A DNA stretch of 50,955 bases from Gammaproteobacteria bacterium (GTDB taxonomy: Bacteria > Pseudomonadota > Gammaproteobacteria > Pseudomonadales > Cellvibrionaceae), in contig JAGKWY010000037.1 of assembly GCA_021151625.1 (NCBI GenBank), forward strand, positions 1 to 50,955, read 5' to 3'. The notes under the pieces were generated by a model. That model searched no databases. It was given only the letters and a program-made list of their open reading frames with translations, and had not been told where the DNA came from. Position 1 is the first letter of the stretch. Every line of letters begins with the position of its first letter. Position numbers and translations under genes: made by a program. Of the stretch, positions 34,292-43,623 are shown in pieces.

Positions 34292-35277
34292 TTTAAGTAA
34301 CTCTCAGGTCGCGGTAGATCAAATTCCGCCAATATTGTGAGCACGGAAGCCAGGTGGTGATCGCCCAGAGCCGGCGCCAGTTCTACACCGGGCATTGCCA
34401 GGCCATAGGGAATCTGCCGACGTTCATATTCCAATGCCCAGAAACAGAGCCCGGCCAGGCGTAACTCCTGGGGCTGGTTCAGGTTCTGCCAATCCAGCCA
34501 CTTCTCGGCGGAAAAGTAAGCTTCATATTCTTTGGTAAACAACCCTTTTTCCTGCGCATATTGTTTCCAGGCAATGTGTTTGATTGGGTCTCCCGCCTGG
34601 TAGCTGCGCAACCCGGAAAAGTCATCGCCACCCGGCTGGGGCGATCCTCCCTCCTCTTTGCCCTGAATAGATTGGTGCTTAGGCTCCTCACAGGCAATCG
34701 GGGCTGGATAGATAAGCGCCTGCGCATCCAGATTCAACCAGGTCCAGCAGCGAATAATCCCCAGTGGAAAAGTACTTTGCAAGAGCAGACGTCCCGGCCA
34801 CAAATACCCGCGCTCCTTGCTATCTGCGTACAAGGTAACGCGCACAGGCTCGTTAGCATTGAGAGTGATAACACGGGTGTCGCCGCCGGGCCAGCGCAAC
34901 TCGAGGTGGTCACAGCCTTGTTTGTGAGTGGTGATTAGTTCTAACTCAAAGGCAGCAGGTTCACCGGCGAATGCCGGTTTGGCTGCAATAAATTTAACCT
35001 TAATACCGGCTAGGTTGGCGAAGGCATGGAGTATGGCCACCACAAAAATGCTCACCATCAAATAGGCGAGTGCCAGAATCAGGTTATTTTGGTAGTTGGT
35101 ACCCAGCATCCAGATGATCAGGCTCACCAACAGAAACATCAGCCCGGTCAGGTTGGGAAAAGTGTAGAGGTTCTTGCGATTTAGTACGGCGGATAGCGAG
35201 CGCGGAGTGCGCTTGTCTACCCAGCGATAGAAGCGGGTTTCCCAGGCGATGCGCCAGGTGCTAAGTGGGTCATTCAT
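34288..35277 (-). CDS. DUF58 family membrane protein
   Basis: 329 aa. Two adjacent helices near residues 40-90 (LTGLMFLLVSLIIWMLG; LALAYLMVSIFVVAILHAFA), a beta-rich section, then the DUF58 core GDDFSGLRSYQAGDPIKHIAWKQYAQ. The core is usually part of a VWA-like fold. It is found with MoxR ATPases and TgpA in many proteobacteria. Sandwiched between moxR (3-nt gap) and tgpA (4-nt overlap). Biochemical role unknown. Confidence 0.9.
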   Translation of the reverse strand: MNDPLSTWRIAWETRFYRWVDKRTPRSLSAVLNRKNLYTFPNLTGLMFLLVSLIIWMLGTNYQNNLILALAYLMVSIFVVAILHAFANLAGIKVKFIAAKPAFAGEPAAFELELITTHKQGCDHLELRWPGGDTRVITLNANEPVRVTLYADSKERGYLWPGRLLLQSTFPLGIIRCWTWLNLDAQALIYPAPIACEEPKHQSIQGKEEGGSPQPGGDDFSGLRSYQAGDPIKHIAWKQYAQEKGLFTKEYEAYFSAEKWLDWQNLNQPQELRLAGLCFWALEYERRQIPYGLAMPGVELAPALGDHHLASVLTILAEFDLPRPESYLK

Positions 35278-35280
35278 GGG

Positions 35281-36195
35281 TTAGCCTAGTACGTTCACAC
35301 TGTCACGCAGGTGTTTCACCAGGGGTTCGGTATCCTGGCTATGGCCACGGCCACGCACCCGGTGACCCACTACCGAGGGTAAAACTGCCTGAATATCTTC
35401 TGGAACCAGGTACTCGCGATTGTGGATCAACGCCCAGGCTTTAGCGCTGCGCAACAGTGCGAGTGCGCCACGTGGAGAAAGCCCGTAGGTGAATTGTGCG
35501 TCGCTGCGTGTGAATGCGACCAGTCGCTGCACGTAATCCAGAAGTGAATCACTTGCTTTCACATCGTGCACGGCTCGTTGGATACTGGCCAATTGTTCAG
35601 GAGTGACCAATGGCTCAAGTTGGCGAATGCGCGCGCGTGGGTCCACGCCTTCAAACAACATACGCTCGGATGCAGGGCTGGGGTAACCGAGGGAGATCCG
35701 CATTAAAAAGCGATCCAATTGGGATTCCGGTAGGGGAAAGGTACCGCTCTGCGAAAGCGGGTTTTGGGTTGCAATAACAAAAAATGGTGTCGGCAGCGGG
35801 CGGCTCTTGCCTTCAATAGTCACTTGCCCCTCTTCCATGGCTTCCAATAAAGCGCTCTGGGTTTTCGGTGAGCTGCGATTAATTTCGTCGGCCAGCAAGA
35901 CCTGGGTAAAAACCGGGCCCGGGTGAAATTTAAAGATACCTTGTTCGCGTTCAAAAATTGCTACACCTAGAATATCGGCGGGTAGCAAGTCGCTGGTGAA
36001 TTGCACGCGCTCAAATTTGAGACCCAGCACTTTGGCCAGACAATGCGCCAGGGTGGTTTTGCCCATTCCGGGCAGGTCTTCAATCAGCAAATGCCCTTCA
36101 GCAAACAAACAGGCCAGCGCCAGCCGTACTTGCTGGTCTTTGCCTAATAACACTTGATCAACCTGGTCAATAATTTTGGAAATCAACGACTGCAT
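35281..36195 (-). CDS. MoxR-family AAA+ ATPase
   Basis: 304 aa. Walker A DLPGMGKTT (residues 40-48), Walker B VLLADEINRSSPKTQSALLEAM, sensor 1 VIATQNP, and the C-terminal lid with YGLSPRGALALLRSAKAWAL. MoxR ATPases act as chaperone-like partners for VWA or DUF58 proteins; here DUF58 follows directly. First gene of the three-gene operon. No clear promoter motif was seen in the 111-bp gap upstream (36196-36306). Confidence 0.93.
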   Translation of the reverse strand: MQSLISKIIDQVDQVLLGKDQQVRLALACLFAEGHLLIEDLPGMGKTTLAHCLAKVLGLKFERVQFTSDLLPADILGVAIFEREQGIFKFHPGPVFTQVLLADEINRSSPKTQSALLEAMEEGQVTIEGKSRPLPTPFFVIATQNPLSQSGTFPLPESQLDRFLMRISLGYPSPASERMLFEGVDPRARIRQLEPLVTPEQLASIQRAVHDVKASDSLLDYVQRLVAFTRSDAQFTYGLSPRGALALLRSAKAWALIHNREYLVPEDIQAVLPSVVGHRVRGRGHSQDTEPLVKHLRDSVNVLG

Positions 36196-36306
36196 GGGAA
36201 TTCCTGAAGGATTTTGATAATGACGAGCATAGCGCAGGGGGAATAGGGCGGGAATTAAAGAATCGCAAAGCTGGTAGTCGGTTCACGCAGGTTCAGTAGC
36301 GCGTGC

Positions 36307-37296
36307 TCAATCGGCGACCACCACACAGTTGCGGCCCAATTGTTTGGCTTGGTATACCGCTTTGTCAGCACGGTTAAACCAGTCTTCCAGCTTTTCATCT
36401 GTGGCGAGTTGGGCCAGGCCAAATGACGCAGTGAGAGTGCCCTCGGGGTCGCGCAATTCCAGTTCGATTTGCGCGCGCAGTTGCTCGGCAATAACGGCTG
36501 CATCTTCCAAGCCAGTATTGCGGGCAAGCACCACAAATTCTTCTCCGCCAAAGCGAAATACCCGGTCGGTTTTGCGCACGCGTCGGTTAAGTAATCCTGC
36601 CAGATTTATCAGGACTCCATCGCCCACGCTGTGGCCGAATTTATCGTTCACCATTTTAAAAAAATCCAGGTCCAGCAGAATCAGGGTGGCGGGAATCTGG
36701 TTGCGCGCGTGGTCATTAATGCTCAAGCGCATTTCTTCGTTCATGGCCCGGCGATTGCCCAACTGGGTCAGGGCATCCTGAATGGCAACCCCTTGCAGAA
36801 TCTCCTGCTGGCGCGAGGTAAGCAGTGCAAAACTGTAAGCCATACTGCCGCAAATCAGCAGTGACGAAATCATCGCGAACATATGGGTAGCGGACTCCAG
36901 GCGCGCGGCTATTGGCACTATCGCCAGAATCGCCAATGCATTGGCCAGCAGGGCTACAGTGGGGTTCAGCAAAAAAAAGTTGGCGAGCAGGGCGGGGAAT
37001 AGCCAGAACACAAAGATGGGTTCATTTAAATGCGCCACTGCAACGGCGCCAGCGGAGTAGAGCGCGGCTGTAATATTGGAAACCAATTGTGTGGCCTGCC
37101 CACGCCAATAGGTATAGGTCGCGCTACCCAGTGCGATTACTACAATCGCCAGATCCACAGCTGCGTTCACCACTTGACCATTCAAATAGCGAATTACCAC
37201 AAAGGGTGCTATGCCGATGCTTGCCAGAATCGCGAACAAGTACACCAGCCCGCGTTGGAACTTGTTTTTCGAGTCGGTGAGCGTAGGCACCGGCAT
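36307..37296 (-). CDS. Membrane-bound diguanylate cyclase
   Basis: 329 aa from ATG 37296, with GGGAG upstream. About six helices fill residues 15-165 (a MASE-like membrane sensor with no name I can give). The GGDEF domain starts DALTQLGNRRAM, with LDLDFFKMVNDKFGHSVGD and active-site GGEEF. RKTD five residues before it is an inhibitory I-site. It should make cyclic-di-GMP. It lies 59 nt downstream of the alpha/beta hydrolase pair and may be co-transcribed with it. Confidence 0.92.
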   Translation of the reverse strand: MPVPTLTDSKNKFQRGLVYLFAILASIGIAPFVVIRYLNGQVVNAAVDLAIVVIALGSATYTYWRGQATQLVSNITAALYSAGAVAVAHLNEPIFVFWLFPALLANFFLLNPTVALLANALAILAIVPIAARLESATHMFAMISSLLICGSMAYSFALLTSRQQEILQGVAIQDALTQLGNRRAMNEEMRLSINDHARNQIPATLILLDLDFFKMVNDKFGHSVGDGVLINLAGLLNRRVRKTDRVFRFGGEEFVVLARNTGLEDAAVIAEQLRAQIELELRDPEGTLTASFGLAQLATDEKLEDWFNRADKAVYQAKQLGRNCVVVAD

Positions 37297-37355
37297 TTCT
37301 CCCGTGGGGTTATGTTCTTGTTATGCAAACCCGTCTGCTGGCAGGTTTTTATAGT

Positions 37356-38798
37356 TCACAGCATAGCTGGTGAAGGTGAAATTCCCAGCCACTCATCAAT
37401 ACGTTTTTCCATGTAGCTATAGAAGGGGTTGGCATTCAGGCGCTGGTTGGCATCGGCAGGAATTACCAGGGTATTTTTTTCGCCGCGCAAATTCAGGTTG
37501 CCCAGGCGGATTCCAAAAAATTCCTGCTCGTCGGGTTCCAACCCAAAGGTGGGGTCATTCATGGGAAAGGGAATGGCGACATGGGAGAGTGAAAACACCC
37601 CACGCGGGTATTCCAATGGAAGTTGCGTTTCTTGCTCGGACAATATGCCAGCTGGGCGGCGCCATTCGCTGACTTGATTGGTGTCCGGGGTGCTGTTACC
37701 AATTTTAACCAGATGGTAATTGCGCGCGGTCGGTTGAAATAAGGCGTTGAGTAATTCCTGGTTATCGCTGCGTGTAATAGGTGCAAAATAACGGTTGCGA
37801 TTGATATCGAAGATTACCAGTTCGCTCGGATTTTTTTGCGTGCTTTCTGGCAGGGCGCGATAAAAAAACTCCTCTACAGCAGATGTGCTTACGGTAGTGT
37901 CTACCAGCGATTGAAAACCAAGGCTGGGTGGGAAATTGGTTAGATTATTTTTTTCTGCAGCTGCCTGGAGTTTTCCTTGTATCTGCTTGGTCAGGCGGTG
38001 TGCTTGCCATCCGGCATTCACAGTAAATGAATTGTATTTGAAAGGGTTGTATTCCGGTTTTTTATTTAACCAGCGCTCGTTGCTTAGCAGCGGCAAGTGT
38101 CCGGCCAGATCCAGCCCTTTGCTAAGGGCAGCAAATTTACTCACCCCAATCATCGGCGAAAGTAGTACCAGTTTTTTGGGTTGTGGCATTTGTGTATTTT
38201 CCCGAGCTTGCAGCGCATAGTTCAGGGCAAGTGCGGCACCGGTGGAATAACCGAGCATATACAATTCCTTGCTGTCGCCCAGCTGCTTCTGCAATTCGTG
38301 CATGGCGAGCTCCGTCACTGCGGCCCAATCTTGCCAGCGTACATTTAGCAAGCCGGTGGGCAAGGTGCCGTGACCTGGCAGGCGTACACCAATCACGTAG
38401 AAACCCTGTTGCTGCAGATGTAGCGCCAAACTGCGGATGGAATAGGGCGAGTCGCTTAACCCGTGCAGCATTACCACGCCGCCGCGCACTTGCTGTGGTT
38501 TCAGGACAAAGCTGCGGTTCCAGTTGCGTGTGTGATTAAGGGCGTTAAGTGAGGAGTCAAATTGATAGCGATAAGCATCAACGCGCGGGTTATCGTTCAG
38601 TGTTTGTTGCAGTTGCGCAAACAACCGGGTTTCCTGGGCGAGATAATCAGTCCAGCGATAATCAGGTTTCATATCGTGCGACGAAAACTCTTCATCCAAA
38701 ATAATTCGGTGCCAGGGCTTGGCATTTTTAATGGTGCTGCAACCCGTAAATACCAAACTGCATAGAATGAATAGTAAAAAACGGATTGGCAATTTCAT
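37356..38798 (-). CDS. Alpha/beta hydrolase lipoprotein
   Basis: 480 aa from ATG 38798 (a start 18 nt further upstream is possible). The signal ends in a lipobox-like VFTGC. The alpha/beta hydrolase core has VVMLHGLSDSPYSIRSLALH with the oxyanion region, GVRLPGHGTLP, and nucleophile MLGYSTGAALAL (GxSxG). The final catalytic His is likely in SHVAIPFP. Probably an esterase or lipase at the outer or inner membrane; the substrate is unknown. It lies 43 nt after the related lipase-like gene on the same strand. Confidence 0.82.
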   Translation of the reverse strand: MKLPIRFLLFILCSLVFTGCSTIKNAKPWHRIILDEEFSSHDMKPDYRWTDYLAQETRLFAQLQQTLNDNPRVDAYRYQFDSSLNALNHTRNWNRSFVLKPQQVRGGVVMLHGLSDSPYSIRSLALHLQQQGFYVIGVRLPGHGTLPTGLLNVRWQDWAAVTELAMHELQKQLGDSKELYMLGYSTGAALALNYALQARENTQMPQPKKLVLLSPMIGVSKFAALSKGLDLAGHLPLLSNERWLNKKPEYNPFKYNSFTVNAGWQAHRLTKQIQGKLQAAAEKNNLTNFPPSLGFQSLVDTTVSTSAVEEFFYRALPESTQKNPSELVIFDINRNRYFAPITRSDNQELLNALFQPTARNYHLVKIGNSTPDTNQVSEWRRPAGILSEQETQLPLEYPRGVFSLSHVAIPFPMNDPTFGLEPDEQEFFGIRLGNLNLRGEKNTLVIPADANQRLNANPFYSYMEKRIDEWLGISPSPAML

Positions 38799-38841
38799 CA
38801 TTCCATCGCGCATCATAAAAATGTCCTGTTATTTGTTGCAG

Positions 38842-39705
38842 TCAGTGTGATTTTTTCGCCTGGGAGTCTTGTTGTAACTCGCCGTTTTTTTGCGGTGAAA
38901 GCAGTGTTTCATCGTGAATAAAATGGCCCAGTTGTAAATAGTAGAGGCTTTGGCGAATGGTGTTTTTATCCTTCATGATAAACGGGTGCGATACTGGCAG
39001 GCTGATAAAATCGCGCATGCCCTCTATCTTTGTATTCTCCAGTGAAACCTTGCCATCATCCGGATTGGGTAAATAAAGTGAGAGGATCCAGTTAATACTG
39101 CGTGTGCCGGCAATTACACCCAGGTCAAAAGGAACTGGCCCGAGTTTGTTCGGCAGGCTTTGCGCATCGGTACCCAGCTCTTTTCCTGCAGGGCCATTCA
39201 GGGCCATAAATCCCGGCACATTTTTTAATTTATCCACCACCTGGCTGCCTTTATTCGGGGGCGCAAACATAACCACACGTTTCAGTTCTGGAATAGCGTG
39301 GATGCTCACATACTGGCGCAACAAAATGCCACCCAGTGAATGGGTGATAAAATGAATATTGGCTGGCTTGTGTTCACGGCATTTGGCCAGTGCCGGTGGG
39401 ATGGCCAGCTCGGCCAGCCTGGCGATAGGAAATTCGCGCGAGGGATAACCGACGTTCACTACATGGTAATTGGCCGCCTGCAGCGTTTCCGCCAGGGGCT
39501 GCATGGATTTGCTGGTGCGCGCCAGGCCATGCAGCAGTATGACGCAATCTATCTGCTTGCCGCTGCTGGTTGCACTGGTTGCGAAGAGGGTAACTGATGA
39601 ATCTGCAATAGCTGCCTGACTGCAAATACCTGCAAACAGCGAACAGCTAGTTGCTAGTAAAACAGTACTTGAGCGGCGAAGCAAAGAGCGAAAAAATGGA
39701 TGCAT
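38842..39705 (-). CDS. Secreted lipase-like alpha/beta hydrolase
   Basis: 287 aa from ATG 39705 (longer in-frame starts would run into tatD on the other strand). Signal peptide ends near QAAIADS. CVILLHGLARTSKSMQPLA and the nucleophile elbow FITHSLGGIL (first Gly replaced by Thr, as in many lipases of this group) define the fold. No clear ribosome-binding site. Divergent from tatD, with 43 nt between start codons. It heads a probable two- or three-gene unit with the lipoprotein hydrolase and the diguanylate cyclase. Confidence 0.82.
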   Translation of the reverse strand: MHPFFRSLLRRSSTVLLATSCSLFAGICSQAAIADSSVTLFATSATSSGKQIDCVILLHGLARTSKSMQPLAETLQAANYHVVNVGYPSREFPIARLAELAIPPALAKCREHKPANIHFITHSLGGILLRQYVSIHAIPELKRVVMFAPPNKGSQVVDKLKNVPGFMALNGPAGKELGTDAQSLPNKLGPVPFDLGVIAGTRSINWILSLYLPNPDDGKVSLENTKIEGMRDFISLPVSHPFIMKDKNTIRQSLYYLQLGHFIHDETLLSPQKNGELQQDSQAKKSH

Positions 39706-39748
39706 AACAATCTGCACAGAGCAAAAGACCAGCACAGGGTAGCCGTAA

Positions 39749-40567
39749 ATGCAATTTTTTGACAGCCATTGCCACTTTGACTTTCCGGAGTTTGATGCGG
39801 ATCGCGCAGCCATTTGGCAGAAAGCGCGCGATTATCAGGTCAATGCACTGATGATGCCTGGTGTGTATCCCGCACAGTGGGAACGACTGGTTGCTATGAC
39901 ATTGGCAACGCCGGGTTTTTATTTTTCACTGGGCATTCACCCCTGCTGGATTTATCAGGTGGATGTGAGCCAGCCAGCACTGGTGAATTACGCAGTGCAA
40001 ATCGAAAACTTATTGGCGCTCATGCCTGTTGCTGAGCAGCATCGTTTTGTCGCCATTGGGGAGTGCGGGCTGGATAAAACTATTGAATTGCCATTGGCGC
40101 AGCAGCAAGAAATATTTACCTGGCATATCCAGCTCGCCAATCAATGGCGCAAACCGTTAATCGTACACAGTCTAAAAACCCACAATGAATTGATCTCGCT
40201 GTGCAAAAAAAATAAACCGCAGTTTGGTGGTGTGGTGCATGCGTTTAGTGGTAGTTATGAAACCGCCATGCAATTAATTGATTTGGGTTTTTATTTGGGG
40301 GTGGGCGGTACCATTACCTATGAGCGTGCGCAAAAAACGCGAGCGACTTTTGCGCGCGTGCCGTGCGAGGCAATTGTGTTGGAAACCGACGGACCGGATA
40401 TGCCTTTGTGCGGCCAACAGGGGCAGCGCAATGATCCGTATAACATCGCGCGCGTAGCGCAAGTCTTGGCGGAATTGCGCGGTGAGTCTGTGGAGAGTTT
40501 GGCGATACAGCTGTGGAAAAATAGCGGCAAACTTTTTCAGTTGCCGCAAGAAACAGTGTTGGCTTGA
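39749..40567 (+). CDS. TatD-family metal-dependent deoxyribonuclease
   Basis: 272 aa. DSHCHFDF near residue 5 carries the first metal ligands; later parts include FSLGIHPCWI, AIGECGLDKT, LIVHSLKTHNEL, GVVHAFSGSYETA and LETDGPDMP. Length and motifs are standard for TatD/YcfH/YjjV. Closest in style to YjjV (GLDK). Cytoplasmic DNase, possibly in repair. It stops 19 nt before the end of the convergent diguanylate cyclase. Confidence 0.92.
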   Translation: MQFFDSHCHFDFPEFDADRAAIWQKARDYQVNALMMPGVYPAQWERLVAMTLATPGFYFSLGIHPCWIYQVDVSQPALVNYAVQIENLLALMPVAEQHRFVAIGECGLDKTIELPLAQQQEIFTWHIQLANQWRKPLIVHSLKTHNELISLCKKNKPQFGGVVHAFSGSYETAMQLIDLGFYLGVGGTITYERAQKTRATFARVPCEAIVLETDGPDMPLCGQQGQRNDPYNIARVAQVLAELRGESVESLAIQLWKNSGKLFQLPQETVLA

Positions 40568-40586
40568 GCAGGGCAAGTTCAAAAGG

Positions 40587-41918
40587 TTAACCAACGACAC
40601 TCAACTGCGCGGGAGCATGTTGCGAGCTGCGCACGCAATTGCGGCCCTGGGCTTTAGCAACGTAGAGGGCTTTATCGGCACGGCCAATAAAATCGGTGGG
40701 CGATTCATTTTCCATCTGCTGGGCCACTCCAAAACTGGCAGTCACTTTCATGCCCTTGGGCCACTCGCACTCTTCAATGCAACGACGCAATTTCTCCGCA
40801 AGACCCAGGGCATTGTCCAGTGGCGTATCCGGGCAGGCCAGTACAAATTCTTCGCCGCCCCAACGCGCGAGTGAATCGTGTTCGCGGGTATTGCCACTCA
40901 GCGCCTGGGCGAAAATCAGCAACACCTGATCACCAACATTATGGCCATAGTGATCATTGATTTTTTTGAAGTGATCTATGTCGATAAAAATCAGCGACAG
41001 CAAAGTCGCCTGACCTTGCGCCTGTTGCTGGAATATGGGTGCCAGACCTTCGCGATTGAGTACACCGGTTAAGGGGTCGCGTGCCAGTCGCTCTTCCAGT
41101 TTTTGCTGTTCCTGATTTAGCAGGCGATTAAGCGATTCCAGTTGCTGTTGCTTTTGTTGATGGTTGTGTAATTCCAGCTTGGCTTTATGCAAGGTGGTGA
41201 AGAAATAGATCAAACCCAGCGCTGTCCAGGCACTCACCAGAATAAGCAACAATTGATGATCGCTAATATATTTTCCGCGGAACTCCACGTGTTCGATGAT
41301 CATCTGGTATTTGCCGGGGGTGACGCGCTCGCCAGTGGCAATTTGTACCCCGCGCACATCGTCAAATTCGGGTCCCCAATAGTCAGGGGGAATTTTGCCC
41401 TGGCTCAACCACCAGGTGGGCACCTGCATATGGCTCAACTCAATTCGCTGTGGGTAGCGAATATGGGTGTCGTAGAGCTCTATGGCGTTGTACTTTTGTG
41501 AGTTGGTGTCTTCGGCTTTGGCGTAGGCCTGATTGAAGTTTACCAATTGGAAGCGGATGCCAAAATCCTGTGGTTTGGAGTAATGAATATGTAGTTCGAC
41601 TTCGGTAAAACTGCTTAAGTCTATGCCGCGACGGGTAGCGTCACTGGTGAGGATAAAACTGATTTCACAGTAGGGCCAGGCATAACTGGAGGCGACGATT
41701 TCGCAATCCAGAATGTAGCGTTCGCCATCGCGGGTGAGTGTTGCTATAGAAGAGCCACCGTTATTGCGGTCATCAATAGTTTCAATTCGGGCACCGGCAT
41801 CCACGCCCAGTACCAGGGTTTTCTGGGGGCCGAAATATTGCAGTAGCAATACGAGCAGGGTGATGAGAATCAGGACTCCGAGCAACCTGGCTTTCGTTAT
41901 ATCTTGCTGGATGGCCAT
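40587..41918 (-). CDS. Diguanylate cyclase with periplasmic beta-sandwich sensor
   Basis: 443 aa. Helix (LLGVLILITLLVLLLQYF) - periplasmic region of about 190 residues - second helix (HQLLLILVSAWTALGLIYFF) - coiled coil - GGDEF. The periplasmic part has FTEVELHIHYSKPQDFGIRF and the VPTWWLS segment, reminiscent of carbohydrate-binding jelly-roll domains; this is my reading, not a firm family match. GGDEF domain: DPLTGVLNREGL, FIDIDHFKKINDHYGHNVGD, GGEEF, with RxxD I-site (REHD) five residues before. Active by motif. Upstream lies the chitinase on the same strand, 242 nt away. Confidence 0.9.
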   Translation of the reverse strand: MAIQQDITKARLLGVLILITLLVLLLQYFGPQKTLVLGVDAGARIETIDDRNNGGSSIATLTRDGERYILDCEIVASSYAWPYCEISFILTSDATRRGIDLSSFTEVELHIHYSKPQDFGIRFQLVNFNQAYAKAEDTNSQKYNAIELYDTHIRYPQRIELSHMQVPTWWLSQGKIPPDYWGPEFDDVRGVQIATGERVTPGKYQMIIEHVEFRGKYISDHQLLLILVSAWTALGLIYFFTTLHKAKLELHNHQQKQQQLESLNRLLNQEQQKLEERLARDPLTGVLNREGLAPIFQQQAQGQATLLSLIFIDIDHFKKINDHYGHNVGDQVLLIFAQALSGNTREHDSLARWGGEEFVLACPDTPLDNALGLAEKLRRCIEECEWPKGMKVTASFGVAQQMENESPTDFIGRADKALYVAKAQGRNCVRSSQHAPAQLSVVG

Positions 41919-42100
41919 CGCAATTGATCAACCGCAGTGAGAGTGTTGAGATTAGTAAAGCACAATTTTTTTTCCGCTCAAAGCGGCCCGTGCGTACTGA
42001 AGAAAATAATTACTTTTTTATAACTTTTATAGGAAGTTTGCGCGCATATTGATGCTGCAATTGTACAGTTTGGTGGTAAAAGGTAACACCAGCGGCAGCT

Positions 42101-42150
42101 GGTCAAAGTGACTGGCGTATCTCAAATAGTCACTTTGACCAACGTTGTCA
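42101..42150. repeat. 13-bp inverted repeat next to a near-NagR box
   Basis: GGTCAAAGTGACT (42101-42113) and AGTCACTTTGACC (42128-42140) are perfectly complementary, with a 14-nt loop. No T run follows on either strand. Directly after it, GACCAACGTTGTC differs from the operator 12-mer by one inserted C. Located between the 3' end of the chitinase gene and the start of the diguanylate cyclase gene. Confidence 0.6.
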
Positions 42151-42160
42151 TTAGTGGTTT

Positions 42161-43336
42161 TTAGTGTTTTTTGCTGTTGGTCAGGTTTTGGTGGATGCTG
42201 TCGAGCAGGCCCTTGTTGTCAGTGTCATGGGGTAATTGCCAGAACATAATACCGCCCAGTTTGTGTGCACGCAGGTACTTTACCTTCTCACCCAGCGAGC
42301 GCTCGTCATCAAAGGTGGCGAATACTTTTTGCTGGGCACTGTAGTAGAAAGGTGCTTTGGCAATATCATCCCAATGGTAGGTAAAACCCTTGTTGGTGGG
42401 GAAGTGAGTGGGAAACTCTTTAAAGCTGGCACCGTCAATGTGCACGCCCGGCTGATACAGGCCCTTATTGCCTGGCGCGACTTCTTTCCATACGCGCGCG
42501 TAAAACGCAGTGCCTATGACTATTTTTTCCGGTGCTACGCCCAGGCGCAATAAGTGCTGCACGGCATTGTCAGTGGAATCTTTTTGTTGCGGTGTTGAAT
42601 AAAGTGCAGTGTGATGGCCTGTGTGCGGTGTGCCGCCATTTACTATGTCGTAGGTCATGAGGTTGACGTTATCCAGCAGCGGCATAATGGTCTTCCAATC
42701 CACGGCAGTTGCCAGGTAGTGATCAAACCCGCCTGCTGCAAAACTTAATTCATATTGGTTGCCTAATGCCTTGCGCAGTTCGCGCACCAGTTCGCTAAAG
42801 TTGTCGCGATCGTGAGCTGCAAATTTGTGGCCGGGGAAACCTTCTATGGTGGGGTATTCCCAGTCCAGATCGATCCCATCGGCGTTGTAATCCTGGATAA
42901 TTTTCAACGTGGAGTGCGCAAATGCCTTGCGGTTGGCAGCGGAATTAAAAATATCGGAACAGGTTTCACAGCCACCCCAGCCGCCCAGTGAGAGCAATAC
43001 CTTCAAATGCGGATATTGTTGTTTCAAGGCCACCAGCTTACGCATGGTTTGCTGGTCTTTGGTCGAATCAAAGCCCAGCTGATTACCCTGCAAATGCAGG
43101 AAACTGTAAATAATATGGGTGAGTTGATTAAAGTTGTAGCGGCCCAAATCTGAACCATCACCCATGTAATAGGCGATTACTTTTACCGAGCGATCTGCTG
43201 GTGTGTTGGCTGGCTGGTTGGTTGAACCGGGTTGTGTTGCACTAATAGTTTGTGTTGGAGTGGTTGATGCGGTGCTGCACCCGAATAGCAGCAACACCAG
43301 CGCGGCCAGGGCAGCGCAACGAAAAACTGATTTCAT
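42161..43336 (-). CDS. GH18 chitinase-family lipoprotein
   Basis: 391 aa. Lipobox LLLFGC with Cys20, a Ser/Thr/Pro/Gln-rich tether (21-50), then a single GH18 barrel: KVIAYYMGD, LKVLLSLGGWGGC, and the catalytic DGIDLDWEYP with Glu160 as acid. NLMTYDIVNG and GGIMFWQLPHD complete the active-site strands. No separate chitin-binding domain. It would sit at the cell envelope and cut chitin or chitooligosaccharides, feeding the nag pathway; another GH18 specificity is possible. No NagR palindrome lies upstream. Confidence 0.9.
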   Translation of the reverse strand: MKSVFRCAALAALVLLLFGCSTASTTPTQTISATQPGSTNQPANTPADRSVKVIAYYMGDGSDLGRYNFNQLTHIIYSFLHLQGNQLGFDSTKDQQTMRKLVALKQQYPHLKVLLSLGGWGGCETCSDIFNSAANRKAFAHSTLKIIQDYNADGIDLDWEYPTIEGFPGHKFAAHDRDNFSELVRELRKALGNQYELSFAAGGFDHYLATAVDWKTIMPLLDNVNLMTYDIVNGGTPHTGHHTALYSTPQQKDSTDNAVQHLLRLGVAPEKIVIGTAFYARVWKEVAPGNKGLYQPGVHIDGASFKEFPTHFPTNKGFTYHWDDIAKAPFYYSAQQKVFATFDDERSLGEKVKYLRAHKLGGIMFWQLPHDTDNKGLLDSIHQNLTNSKKH

Positions 43337-43623
43337 AAATTCCTCGTCGGTTATTTAACGATTATGTGTAGTTATAGTAAAAACACGAGAGGCTGGGGCA
43401 GTGGTTGGTGTGTCTGCGTTTCTAGGTGTTGCAGATCACGCAGGCATTGTACTGGTTGAACTTGCTGCGACCAGAGTGGTGCCGGGTAAAGTTAAATAAA
43501 GATAGATGAATAAAAGAAAGGTGAATATTTGTTGTGGCAGGTCATTGCACATCTGGCAGTGGGCGCGTTTTAATGCGCGCATTCTCAGGTTCAGTTGATT
43601 GAATTACCTATGCGGTAGGCGAT

